From the NCBI GenBank assembly GCA_003116975.1, contig BGKB01000054.1, positions 186,001 through 250,000 of the forward strand: DNA of 64,000 nt. The letters run 5' to 3'. The first letter of the stretch is position 1. Every line of letters starts with the position of its first letter. Below the pieces are notes generated by a model. The model was not told where the DNA came from and did not search any database. It was given only the letters and a program-made list of their open reading frames with translations. Below are positions 45,652 through 54,770 of the stretch, one piece after another. The DNA comes from Aurantiochytrium sp. KH105 (Eukaryota > Sar > Bigyra > Thraustochytrida > Thraustochytriidae). A program made the translations under genes and the position numbers.

Positions 45652-46713
45652 TTACCGTGCCGTCTCTAGATCTGTTTCCACTTCAGCTGACGATCCAAGT
45701 ACTTCTTCGATGGGACTCTCTAAATGAACTTCCGCCGGCAATCCGGACCGCACGGCCTCCGTGCCGTCCAGCTTGCGGATCAAGACGCCCGTCTCCGCGT
45801 TCCAGACACGCACAGTGCTGTCGTCACTGCCGCTTACGACCTCCAACCCGAAGAGAGAGACCGATTTGACCCAATCCTTGTGTCCTCGCAGGACGCGCAG
45901 CGCGCGTCCACTGTGCGCGTCCCAGAGTCTAACCGTTTTGTCCCTGGACCCGCTCACAATGCGATGTCCCTCGAGCGCGACAGAGGTCACTACGCTGAGG
46001 TGTTGTCCCAGCACGCGGACGAGCTCGAAGGAGGGCATGGCGTAGATCCTCACTTTCCTGTCGCGTGACCCGCTCACCATGCGCTGCGCGTCGATCGCGA
46101 CCGCGTTGACCTCGCCTTCCGCTTCCGTAAGGACGTCGCGTGGGTCGCCGTTGGCCCGGTCAAAAACGCGCACGGTGTGGTCGCTCAACCCGGCCACGAG
46201 CAGGTTCTCGTAGGCGGCAAGGTCCATGACAGACGCCCCGGCGTCGATTCGCAAGGTCTCTCGGCCGCTGATCTTGTCCCAAAAACGAATGGTCGTGTCG
46301 TACGAGCCGGAGACGAGCTCGTTGCCACTGAAGATGAGACCCCCAGCATTGCTTGTGTGGCCCTCCAAGGCGTGCAGAACGGAGGCGGTGGTCAGGTCGA
46401 TGATGAAGAGGCTGCCTCCGATAGTCCCCACGGCGGCCAGCATCCCCTGCACGGCCACTGTGATGGCCGGCTTGTCATTGGGCATCTTCATCTCCAAGAC
46501 GAGAGCTCCATCCTGCTCGCTCCACACGCGCAAGAAGCCATCGATGCTGGCAGCCAGCACAAGGTCGGTGGACTGCGCGACGCCCCACACGTAGCCTCGG
46601 TTCATGGGTGCGGCGGTGGCAAGAGGAGCGAGGGAGCGAGTGCGGCCGGCAAAGGAAGCGAAGCGAGCGGTGGCGGCTCGGAGAAAGAGAAAGGCACGAC
46701 GCGAAGCGTGCAT
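45652..46713 (-). CDS. WD40-repeat beta-propeller protein
   Basis: From the ATG at 46713 the protein has 353 residues. The frame stays open to an ATG at 46959 (435 residues), and another ATG at 46605 directly precedes the propeller. I prefer 46713 because the segment MHASRRAFLFLRAATARFAS is Arg-rich, lacks acidic residues and looks like a mitochondrial presequence. The rest is about seven WD repeats with clear GSRDKTVRLWD, GSYDTTIRFWD, GSRDRKVRIYA and GSDDSTVRVWN strands, and GH dipeptides at blade starts. A short acidic tail (PIEEVLGSSAEVETDLE) follows. It has no catalytic domain and is likely a scaffold. The specific partner cannot be inferred, and the targeting and start choice are uncertain. 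Confidence 0.85.
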   Translation of the reverse strand: MHASRRAFLFLRAATARFASFAGRTRSLAPLATAAPMNRGYVWGVAQSTDLVLAASIDGFLRVWSEQDGALVLEMKMPNDKPAITVAVQGMLAAVGTIGGSLFIIDLTTASVLHALEGHTSNAGGLIFSGNELVSGSYDTTIRFWDKISGRETLRIDAGASVMDLAAYENLLVAGLSDHTVRVFDRANGDPRDVLTEAEGEVNAVAIDAQRMVSGSRDRKVRIYAMPSFELVRVLGQHLSVVTSVALEGHRIVSGSRDKTVRLWDAHSGRALRVLRGHKDWVKSVSLFGLEVVSGSDDSTVRVWNAETGVLIRKLDGTEAVRSGLPAEVHLESPIEEVLGSSAEVETDLETAR

Positions 46714-47204
46714 GTAGGCTTGCCGCGTTCTCCGCGGGCTTGCAGCGCCTTCGCGAAAGTAGGGCTGAGAAGGGGAGCAAAGACGGCTGCTGGCTTGCGG
46801 GCCTTGCGGGCGGGCCTTGCGGGCCTGCGTGCGAGCCTGCCGCGCGGCCCCTTTCGCGCGCGAGGGCGATGTGGAATTATGAGATTGGGCAAAGGACCAG
46901 TATTCATGTTGGCACTTGTGCACACCTTGTCCTGGCTCAGACTGGCCCGGAGAACTCATGCGATCTCCCGGACACTGATTAAGCGAAAGAAGTGCGATGT
47001 TGGAGTTGCGAAACCAACAATCACTGGCTTGACATGAACGAAAGTAGAGACAACCATGGCATGTTGTCTTGTGATATCGTCAAAAGGGAGAAGGGGAGAA
47101 AATCTGGAGGACGTCCGCAATCGCGGCTGGACTGGAGAAACCTGATGTGCCAAATACTATGCATAACACGGCATACGTGCTTGCATCCATGGGCAAGTGC
47201 GCCA
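46714..47204. other. Spacer upstream of the WD40 gene
   Basis: GC-rich for the first ~150 bp (promoter or alternative N-terminus of the WD40 gene), then mixed composition. No further gene was recognised. Confidence 0.4.
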
Positions 47205-48004
47205 AAGCACTCACCAAGAGGTTCTTGAAATCGAAAAGAAAAAGCTAGAACCCGAGCACCCTTCCTCGGGGGCGACGATGTATAGCATCGCCAGCGTGCT
47301 TACCTTTCTACGACGAAGCGCTCAATATGTACCAAGAGGTTCTTGAGATTGAGAAGAAGAAGAAGAAGTTCGGATCACGTCACTTTAAAGTAGCGAACAC
47401 CATGCGCAGTCTATGTGCATGTTCAGGACGAATAAGCACTCAAAATGTACCAAGAGATGCTTGAGATTAGAAAGAAGAAGCTGGGCCCAGAACACCCGTC
47501 CACGGCGACGATGATGGCTTGCATCGCCAGAGTGCTCGAACCACAAGGCCATTACGACGCAGCGCTAGGTCTTTCTGCGAAAGTTCTCGAGATCAGAAAA
47601 AAAAAAAATGCGGGCCAAAGCTTGAGCTGGTGGCTGTGGCGCAATATTGGATGTCGCTTACGTATTCGCACCTCGAGCAATCTGCGAAGGCTTTCGATCA
47701 TGCTCAGGATGCGTTGAAAGTCCTTCGACACACTTTTCCGTCAGGTGACGCAGATCCTCGTTTTGCTTATGCCTGGCTTGCCAAAGGCCAAGTTCTGATG
47801 GATCTGGGTGTTTTCAAGCGCGCTGAGGCAATTGCTGCGCTCAGACGGTCCGTTAAAAACTGGGGATCCCGACTGGGCATGGAGTCACTGTACTGGCTCG
47901 CTGCAGCTATACTCGATATTGTCGTATCTACTCGGGCACTTGACATCGAAGAAAGAAAGTGGACGGTCAAATCGAGGGAGAAAGTCGACCCCAAATCCAT
48001 ATGA
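47205..48004 (+). pseudogene. Decayed kinesin-light-chain/NPHP3-type TPR gene
   Basis: At least three 42-residue TPR units of the type YQEVLEIxKKKLGPEHPS can be read, but in changing frames. The first unit (HQEVLEIEKKKLEPEHPSS, 47212 on) shifts frame after TMYSIASVL. The second (YDEALNMYQEVLEIEKKKK) runs into a degenerate segment and an in-frame TAA before ALKMYQEMLEIRKKKLGPEH. The third (HYDAALGLSAKVLEIRKKK) shifts at a run of 12 A's at 47596-47608, after which a 120-residue frame (LAVAQYW-like, FDHAQDALKVL, FAYAWLAKGQVLMD) runs to the stop at 48004. There is no start codon at the left. The multiple independent lesions indicate a pseudogene. Confidence 0.75.
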
Positions 48005-49116
48005 TCAATAAACTTGAGACAGAAGAAGCTTTGTGCTCACACTGAGCTCGATCCTGACAATGACTTCACATGTCGAGGCACCATGTCGAAGCAAGGTCTG
48101 CTTCGTACCACCCCGTGCCGAGGTGTGACTCTGATTCCTCCTCGAGGACGCATGGTCCCTTTTGGAGGAATCCGCACCTCCTGCACGCGCGCGCAAGAGC
48201 ACACCATTCTCGAGTCTCCCTCGCTGGTTTTTCAGGTCGCCTCCCCTTACAACTCTAGCTAGCTTACAGTTAGCTAGCTGGCACACCATCCCCACCCTTC
48301 AAGCCAGCGCTAGCCCGCGCCAAACACCTGCATCAAGTCCGGAAGCTCCTGCACGTCCAAGACGAAGTCGCCGTTCTGCCGACGGTCTTCTTCCTTCATT
48401 CAGGTCGTCTGTCCCAGTCCAGCCCCGGCCAGCAAGCTCAGGGCGGGCTAGCGCGCCGAAGGTACTGACCGCACTGCAGCCCGCCCCGCACGCAAAGCCG
48501 CCGCGTCTCCGCGAGACGGCGCCCCCGGGGCCGGCGTCGTCGGCAGCTGCTGCGCGCCGGGCCGAGGTCCGTGTGCTGCTCGCCCTCGCGCGTGCAGTGC
48601 GGAGTCTTGCTGTGCGGCACGTGCACACGCCGCGCCATTCATTCATTTCCTCATTTACCAACTCGCCCCCTTCCCTCCCGCGACCGCCCGGCTCCGCCTG
48701 CGCCAGAGCTCGAGGCCTGGCGGCCGCGGGGGCGCAACGCAGGGCAGGGCAGGGCAGGGCAGGGCAGCGGCCGAGCGGTCTCCGCGGCGGCGGTCTTCGC
48801 GGCGGCGGCGGTCTTCGCGGCGGCGCGAGCGAGCGCGTGACCGCCTGGCCGCCGCGGATAGCGCACTTGGAGGGGCGTTTGGGCGACTTGCGCGGCGCGC
48901 ATAGCGCTGTTGCGGGGCGCGCATAGCGCACTTGCGGCGCGTGCACGGCGCGCGCGGTTGAAAGAGTCGCACACTCGCAAAGAGGCGGGCTTGAAAGAGA
49001 GAGAGAGAGAGGGAGAGAAGGAGAGAGGGACTTGCAGAGGCGGCGGCAGAGCGCGATCGAGGACGCGGAGGGCGGCGCGGCGAGCGAGGGCGGGCGCGAG
49101 GCGAGCGGGGCGCAGG
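48005..49116. promoter_or_regulatory. Upstream region of the ARM-NEL gene
   Basis: No gene. From about 48.4 kb it is strongly GC-rich, with a GGGCA pentanucleotide run at 48741-48770, a GGCGGCGGTCTTCGC direct repeat at 48786-48830, the 22-bp ACTTGCG element at 48857-48943, and a GA-rich leader (48995-49030) just before the start codon. Confidence 0.5.
48857..48943 (+). promoter_or_regulatory. 22-bp tandem element (GCGCATAGCGCACTTGCGGC)
   Basis: GGCGCGCATAGCGC followed by TGTTGCGG or ACTTGCGG occurs at 48894 and 48916, a 22-bp period. Related GATAGCGCACTTGG (48857) and CGACTTGCGC (48884) lie upstream. The period and the ATA-n-CACTTGCG core match the formin upstream array at 2546-2638. It lies about 170-260 bp before the ATG. 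Confidence 0.45.
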
Positions 49117-52100
49117 ATGAGCGCGGCGGGCGGCGAGGAGGAGGAGAACATCGCGCTCCGGCTGCTGCGCAGGTGCACGGCGTGGCGCGAGGAGGATGGC
49201 GAGGACGACGCCGCGGCCGACGAGGAGACGCCGACCATGAGGCGCGCACGAGACGCGCAAAGACGCTCCGGCGCGCACGTGCAGGCGCAGAGGCTGCAGG
49301 AGGACGGGGACGAGGACGACGAGGAGGAGGAGGAGGACTCCTTTCAGGAGGAAGGGGCGGAAAACGACGCCGAGCAAGACGGAGCGCCCCGGCGTGCGGC
49401 GAGGGGCTCGGGCGTGAAGCGGCCCTCGCAGGCTGGATCGTACTTTGCCGCGACCCTCTCGAGCCTCTTCGGACCGTGGATCCCCGGCGGCGAGGAGCAA
49501 CGCGAAAGCGGCGAGGGGAATGACGCAGAGGACGACGCTGCAAACCTTGCGTCCGAGGCCGACGAAGACGACGAAGACGACGAAGACGACGAAGAGCATG
49601 ATAGTGGCGACTCAGATCGGTCCTTTTACACGCGTGACGGGAGCACACGCGGCACCATCGTCGCGCAGGCGCCCATGAAGCGCAGACAAAGCAAGCTTAC
49701 AACTAGTGTCTGGCCCAAAACGGCCGAGACCAAGCGCGATCGCGACCGCATTGAAAAGTACTGCGAGGACCTCAAGGCCTTTGCGGACGACGTCAAAGAG
49801 CACCAGTTCACCAAGCAGGCCGATCTCGCGACGTGGATGCTCGGCATCGTCGCCGTATCGGACGAAGCGCTCGACAGCCGCCTGGAAGGCAAGCAAGCCC
49901 TGACGGCCGTGCTTCGCGAAGCAATGAACAACGCGCGTCCCAGCAACGATGAGCACCTGCGATTCATCGTCGCAGCAAGCATGCTTGTTGTTCGTCTCGA
50001 TGCTGGTTCAGAAGGCTCCATCATGATAGATCAAGTCCGTGAAATCCTCAGCAAACTTGTATCAACCTTTCAAGCGACCATCAAGGCAAAACAGGATGGA
50101 AACCGTTCGCCCTTTCGCCCCGCAGCCAGCGGTGTCGTCGCCTCGGCATTGGCCTACATTTTGTCACGCGCCTCCGATGCGCGCTCCATGCGCGATGAGG
50201 TTATTCTTCCTAGCGGATTCGTCTCGGACCTCATTGGCTTTATCGAAAGCCTCGACGTCACAGACGACGAGACGCGCGGAACCCTCTTTTCGCCCTGTGT
50301 GCACGTTGCCGATTTCATTTGCTGTGTTCGTCCGTTTCTGGATTTCGATGTAAGCAAGGGATTCGTCCAGCCGCTGGCATCCAAACTCAAGGCGCTTCAC
50401 GAACTCGAGGACCGGCGGACGCCCGAGCTCGACGAGGAGGACATTGCATTTTGTAACGATTTTCACCAGCGCGCTCTCGGCATGGCAAGTCCCGTTGCCG
50501 AGGCCAGCCCATCGTCGACTCGCGCACTCGGACACGCCATGGCCATTCTCGCAAATCTCTGTGACGGCTCGGATCACCAAATTGCCTTTGTTGTCAAGAA
50601 CAGCCAAATTCTCGCTGAAGCCTCCGCGCTGCTCAAGCACCCAAACCTGCGTATCTACATGTCTTCACTACGTTTGCTTGGTAACGTGGTGACGGGCCCC
50701 GATGACCTGACCCAGACCGTCATTGATATTGGCGCCGTCCCCTCCATTCTCGAATTTGTCACCAAGGCCCCGTCTGCAGTCCATGGCGACGAAGGCATCC
50801 CTCTGTACAAGGAGTCGCTCTGGCTCTTATCCAACATTCTCGCTGGCAATGAGGAACAGATCAACTACATTCTCGACCTCGACGCCATGAAATACATTAT
50901 CGAGGTGCTCACGTCCGACCAAGTCTTTGCGCCTCTCAAGTCGGAAGCGCTTTGGTGCGTGCGCAATGCGCTCGCGGGCGGCACACCCGAGCACGTCCAA
51001 AAGTGTATCGACGCCGATTGCATTGAGGCCTTTGTCCCTGTGATCGCCGCCCGTGGGAACATCGCGCAAGATTCCATTCTCTGCGCCGAGGGTATTGCGG
51101 AAATTTTTCGCACGCTACGCGAGCATGCACAAAGCAGCGAGGATGAGGCCGCCCAGTCCGCGTACGAGGACGCCAAGACGCGTCTCCGCGAGAGCCATGG
51201 TGTTGAGGTGCTCGACCAGAGCGCTTGTGGAAGCGAGGTGAGCGCTTCTGTTACGCAGCTGGCTCAGGAGATCCTTCGCCAGCACTTTGAGATGAACAAT
51301 GATAATTGGGTCAATCTCGAGCAGCGGAGCCAGATGTTTAACTTTGGCGGCTACTCGCTGAGCGATAGTTTCCAGAGCCTTGGCGAGGCCGTGACCTTTT
51401 GGCGCGACAAGGCGAACGAGGGCGTCGACGAGGAGAGCGAAGACTACTTTGACGAGCTTCTTGTCGACCCATACGTGTCTGCAGACAATGTTCGAGGTGT
51501 CCTCGTCTTTCTCTCCAAGTTGCGGATCTCCCAAGAGTTCCAAAACACGAGCATGCAGACCGGACTCGCGCGTCGCGTCATGGACGGCCTTGAAACGCTG
51601 TGCTCCGACGAGTTTGCGCGGGAGGAAATTATTGCCCGCATGGTCGACTCTGTCGACACGTGTGGCGACAAGCCCATCTGGGCGCTCAACCAAATCTCGC
51701 TCGTCAGCCGCGTCGCGCATGCCCGCGGCAACAAGGAGGAGCTTCGCAAGGTTGGCCGTGGTGTCATGAACCTCGACATTGTGCATGAGCACGTGCGCCG
51801 CGTGATCGACAAGTTCGTCAAGCGCAATGGTGGTGTGGACGATGTCTGCGTGTACCTGCGCTTCGAAATTGAATTGCGCGAGGACCTCGACCTCCCTGTC
51901 TCCGCGCAGGACATGATCTACTCCACCTATGTGCAGATCGATAAAGCAGACCTCGAGGCAGCACGCACTGCCTGCAACGAAGTTGACGATGAGGCCTTTG
52001 AGGTATGGCTCTCTGCCTGGCCAGAATGGATCCGCGAGGAGCGCCGCGAGTTTGCTGATGAAACGGACTGGGCCGAGCTTGATCAAGAAGAGCTTTCGCG

Positions 52101-52530
52101 CAATAGCCTGCGCGACAGCCTCACGAACCTATTTGGAGACCCGGTGGAAGATCCGATTCGCCTTCTCGATCCGGACCATCCCGGCAAGAGACCCGTGTGG
52201 AGTCTCAAGGATCTGCTCCGGCATTGGGTCGCCACGGGCATGGATCTCCACGGCGTGCACCGCTCAACGGATGATTTGCGCAGTAATTTGCGGCGATGCA
52301 CACGCCGCAAATCCATTCGGAGCATGCTTTCCTTCAAGTCCGCAAAGTCTGTCTCGCCCTTTAAGCGCCATTCTAGCCGCAGCAACATTCTCGGCGAAGA
52401 GGAGGGCGAGGATCAGGGCGCGCTCGGGCTTGGCGAGCTCGACGAAATCGACGAGCGTGACCAAATTGTATCGGGAAACGGCAATGAGGACGACGATGCC
52501 GCCCGCCGCGCAGATGCCGTGGAGAGTTGA
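49117..52530 (+). CDS. Importin-alpha-like ARM repeats fused to a NEL E3 ubiquitin ligase domain
   Basis: An intronless 1137-residue protein from the ATG at 49117; upstream in-frame sequence is Arg-rich GC-driven leader. Residues 1-160 are acidic and low complexity. Residues ~200-660 are helical ARM-type repeats resembling the importin-alpha fold (LRLLGNVVTGPDDLTQ, ESLWLLSNILAGNEEQI, EALWCVRNALAGGTPEH). Residues ~735-985 match the NEL fold of bacterial IpaH/SspH effector ligases: YFDELL, a helix pair, then the catalytic motif TCGDK with Cys849 and Asp851 (CxD), NQISLVSRVAHARG, ELREDLDLPVS near 917-927, and MIYSTYVQIDKADLEAA near 933-949. A basic Ser-rich tail (RRKSIRSMLSFKSAKS) follows. In bacterial NELs the Cys forms a thioester with ubiquitin, and LRRs bind substrate; here ARM repeats take the substrate-binding position. 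The NEL call rests on the CxD motif plus surrounding pattern. Activity is inferred. Confidence 0.8.
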   Translation: MSAAGGEEEENIALRLLRRCTAWREEDGEDDAAADEETPTMRRARDAQRRSGAHVQAQRLQEDGDEDDEEEEEDSFQEEGAENDAEQDGAPRRAARGSGVKRPSQAGSYFAATLSSLFGPWIPGGEEQRESGEGNDAEDDAANLASEADEDDEDDEDDEEHDSGDSDRSFYTRDGSTRGTIVAQAPMKRRQSKLTTSVWPKTAETKRDRDRIEKYCEDLKAFADDVKEHQFTKQADLATWMLGIVAVSDEALDSRLEGKQALTAVLREAMNNARPSNDEHLRFIVAASMLVVRLDAGSEGSIMIDQVREILSKLVSTFQATIKAKQDGNRSPFRPAASGVVASALAYILSRASDARSMRDEVILPSGFVSDLIGFIESLDVTDDETRGTLFSPCVHVADFICCVRPFLDFDVSKGFVQPLASKLKALHELEDRRTPELDEEDIAFCNDFHQRALGMASPVAEASPSSTRALGHAMAILANLCDGSDHQIAFVVKNSQILAEASALLKHPNLRIYMSSLRLLGNVVTGPDDLTQTVIDIGAVPSILEFVTKAPSAVHGDEGIPLYKESLWLLSNILAGNEEQINYILDLDAMKYIIEVLTSDQVFAPLKSEALWCVRNALAGGTPEHVQKCIDADCIEAFVPVIAARGNIAQDSILCAEGIAEIFRTLREHAQSSEDEAAQSAYEDAKTRLRESHGVEVLDQSACGSEVSASVTQLAQEILRQHFEMNNDNWVNLEQRSQMFNFGGYSLSDSFQSLGEAVTFWRDKANEGVDEESEDYFDELLVDPYVSADNVRGVLVFLSKLRISQEFQNTSMQTGLARRVMDGLETLCSDEFAREEIIARMVDSVDTCGDKPIWALNQISLVSRVAHARGNKEELRKVGRGVMNLDIVHEHVRRVIDKFVKRNGGVDDVCVYLRFEIELREDLDLPVSAQDMIYSTYVQIDKADLEAARTACNEVDDEAFEVWLSAWPEWIREERREFADETDWAELDQEELSRNSLRDSLTNLFGDPVEDPIRLLDPDHPGKRPVWSLKDLLRHWVATGMDLHGVHRSTDDLRSNLRRCTRRKSIRSMLSFKSAKSVSPFKRHSSRSNILGEEEGEDQGALGLGELDEIDERDQIVSGNGNEDDDAARRADAVES

Positions 52531-52568
52531 TGAATAAGATGTTACAAGCCTACTTTCCCCCCTTTTGT

Positions 52569-52790
52569 GTGATCAAATTGCTATCAGTTCTGGACCTCTT
52601 TTCTACTCCTTCCAGGGTCTCCTCTTTTGCGCTTGTGATCAAATTGCTGTCAGTTCTGACCCTCTATTCTACTCCTTTCAGTGCCTCCTCTTTTGCGCTT
52701 GTGATCAAATTGCTATCAGTTCTGGACCTCTTTTCTACTCCTTCCAGGGTACTCCTTCCAGGGTCTCCTCTTTTGTGCTTGCTACTTTTA
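52569..52790. repeat. Three 66-bp tandem repeats 3' of the ARM-NEL gene
   Basis: GTGATCAAATTGCT starts copies at 52569, 52635 and 52701, each followed by TCAGTTCTG and CTACTCCTTYCAG. The third copy has an internal partial duplication of TACTCCTTCCAGGG. The repeats lie in the presumed 3' UTR. Confidence 0.9.
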
Positions 52791-52994
52791 CGTATAGACT
52801 CGGCCGATTTTCTCTTCCTCGCAGTTGACGCCGCTGCAGATCCATAAATAAAGCCTTCAAAGAAATTTCGCTGTTTGGCTGCGCGCAAATCGTTCTACGG
52901 AGCGCGAGCGCACGAACAAGCGCGTTTGTGAGTGTGCGCGCGCGCGCGCGCCAGAGCTCGGAGTCTGCTACTTTTTCTGAGCGCGACGCTAACC

Positions 52995-54302
52995 ATGCAC
53001 CTCCGTCGCCGCGGTCGCGAACCCTCGAGGTCTGCGCCGGTCGCTTTTCAGACAGTTGGAATGGCGACGGCACTCCTGGTCTTGGCGGTCCTCACCGGCG
53101 ACACGAGAGCTGAGGTGGTCTCTTTGCGGGCGCAGACTCTGCTCGAGAGGACAGCGATTGGATGCACGGAGGACCTCGCGCTTGCGGAGCGTTTCGTGGC
53201 TTTCCGACGCCGTGTCGGTCGGGAACATGAGGTCGTGACCTGCAAACACGTCCAAACCTTTTCAGATAATCTGCGACACGTCGAAGCGCTTCGCACAGAG
53301 ATGCACGCCATAGCAAAGGAGAGAAGTGATGAAGCGGATGACGAAGTGGACACAGCAGAGTACTCTGTCGATCATAGCCCGTTTGGCGACATGACCCCGC
53401 AAGAGTTCCAGGAAAAAGTCCTCATGACCGAGATCGACACCTCGCACCTGGGGTCTGCATCGCAGGCATCTCTGCCAGAGGTCACTGAGGCTTCAGACAA
53501 GGTCTTTGACTGGAATGAAAAGGGCGCCGTATCCGCAGTTCGATCTCAAGGTAGCATCGGAACATGCTATGCTTTTGCAGCTGCTGGAGCGGTCGAGGGG
53601 CAACTAGCGATTCACCAAGGAGTGCAGGGCGCCGTGGTCAGCGTCGAACATGTGATCGAGTGCGATGAAGGCCAAGAAGAGACCTCCGAGCGAACGATTG
53701 CAGATTGTGGAGAATTTGGCGGCTGGCCGCATCTCGTGTTCTCCTTTTGGAAAGATCAAGGTGGTTTCGTCGCCGAGGACATCTTTCCTTATTGCGCTGG
53801 AGAACTCGACGCCAAAACGCTCATGCCCAAGTGCTTTCCCTGCATGGCCCGAGGGTACTCAAAGAACGGCTGTGGCGACCACGGTGACCTCTACTGTAAC
53901 GCGAGCTCAACGCAAGGCCAGGGCACGCATCGACCCATTTGCAAGGACAGAGGTTGGGTTCGCGCCAATCGCCTCGGGGTACCATCGTCATGGACACGTC
54001 TTTCCACCGATGTTGGTGAACAGACTGCGCAGATTGCAAAGACCGGGCCCGCAACAGCGCTCATGGACGCAACCATGCTGCAATTCTACAGGCGCGGCGT
54101 GGCGAATCCGTGGCTGTGCAGCAAGTCTGTCAAGAATCATGCGGTGCTCATTACTGGCCACGGCCCGGGCTGGTTTCGCGTCAAGAATTCATGGGGCCCA
54201 AAGTTTGGCGAGAATGGTTTTTTCCGCATTCGTGAGGCAAAGTGTGGCATCAATGACCTCGTTTATAGTGTTGCGCTTGCGGGTGATCAAAACGTGCAGT
54301 GA
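52995..54302 (+). CDS. Papain-family (C1A) cysteine protease, secreted/lysosomal
   Basis: A 435-residue protein from the ATG at 52995 (context AACCATGC). The alternative ATG at 53061 begins directly at a signal peptide (MATALLVLAVLTGDTRA). An I29-like propeptide follows (AERFVAFRRRVGREHEVVTC, then FGDMTPQEFQEKV). The mature enzyme shows oxyanion Gln185 and catalytic Cys191 in QGSIGTCYAFA, His382 in KNHAVLITGHG, and Asn398 in VKNSWGPKFGENGFFRI. The Gln-to-Cys spacing of six matches papain. The residue after Cys is Tyr rather than Trp, as in cathepsin C. Between Cys and His is a cysteine-rich segment (CFPCMARGYSKNGCGDHG). The likely role is endolysosomal or secreted proteolysis. The family is firm; specificity is unknown. 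The coding GC is lower than its neighbours in the second half. Confidence 0.92.
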   Translation: MHLRRRGREPSRSAPVAFQTVGMATALLVLAVLTGDTRAEVVSLRAQTLLERTAIGCTEDLALAERFVAFRRRVGREHEVVTCKHVQTFSDNLRHVEALRTEMHAIAKERSDEADDEVDTAEYSVDHSPFGDMTPQEFQEKVLMTEIDTSHLGSASQASLPEVTEASDKVFDWNEKGAVSAVRSQGSIGTCYAFAAAGAVEGQLAIHQGVQGAVVSVEHVIECDEGQEETSERTIADCGEFGGWPHLVFSFWKDQGGFVAEDIFPYCAGELDAKTLMPKCFPCMARGYSKNGCGDHGDLYCNASSTQGQGTHRPICKDRGWVRANRLGVPSSWTRLSTDVGEQTAQIAKTGPATALMDATMLQFYRRGVANPWLCSKSVKNHAVLITGHGPGWFRVKNSWGPKFGENGFFRIREAKCGINDLVYSVALAGDQNVQ

Positions 54303-54770
54303 AAAGCAATCACGAGAGCCAACCGCCATTTTCTTTTTTCTTTTCTCTTTTACATTTGTATAACGTCGAACAGGATCATCTCTCTTGATCTGATTACATC
54401 TATTTTCAGAGAAAGCACGTGGCAAGCACATAAGCGAGCAAGTAAGCTAGTAAGCAAGCAGTCATGAGAGCCATTCTCCTCGTAAGGCTTGATCAGCCAA
54501 TGTCCTTATTTCTTTTCAAGGAAAGCACGTATCAGGCAAGCAAGCAAATAACTCAGGCTAAATGGCTTATTTGTTTTGTTTTTTTGGGGGGGGGAGTGAG
54601 AGGAGGGTTCTGGAGGGGAATGGTAGTTGTTGATGATCAAAGTCACGCGGACGCAGCCAGTGCGCACGCACGATATACGATTATTGAAGAAACGGAGATA
54701 CGAGGGGAAAAGGCAATGGTTATAAAGAAGAAAAGGAAAGACGTACAAAGAGGGTCGAGCGACCGCACAT
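54303..54770. other. Convergent 3' spacer
   Basis: Between the protease (+) and the V-ATPase accessory-like gene (-). Contains imperfect AAGC/AAGCAAGCA runs, a short GAAAGCACGT direct repeat at 54412 and 54522, a T/G homopolymer zone at about 54570-54595, and no gene. Confidence 0.45.
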
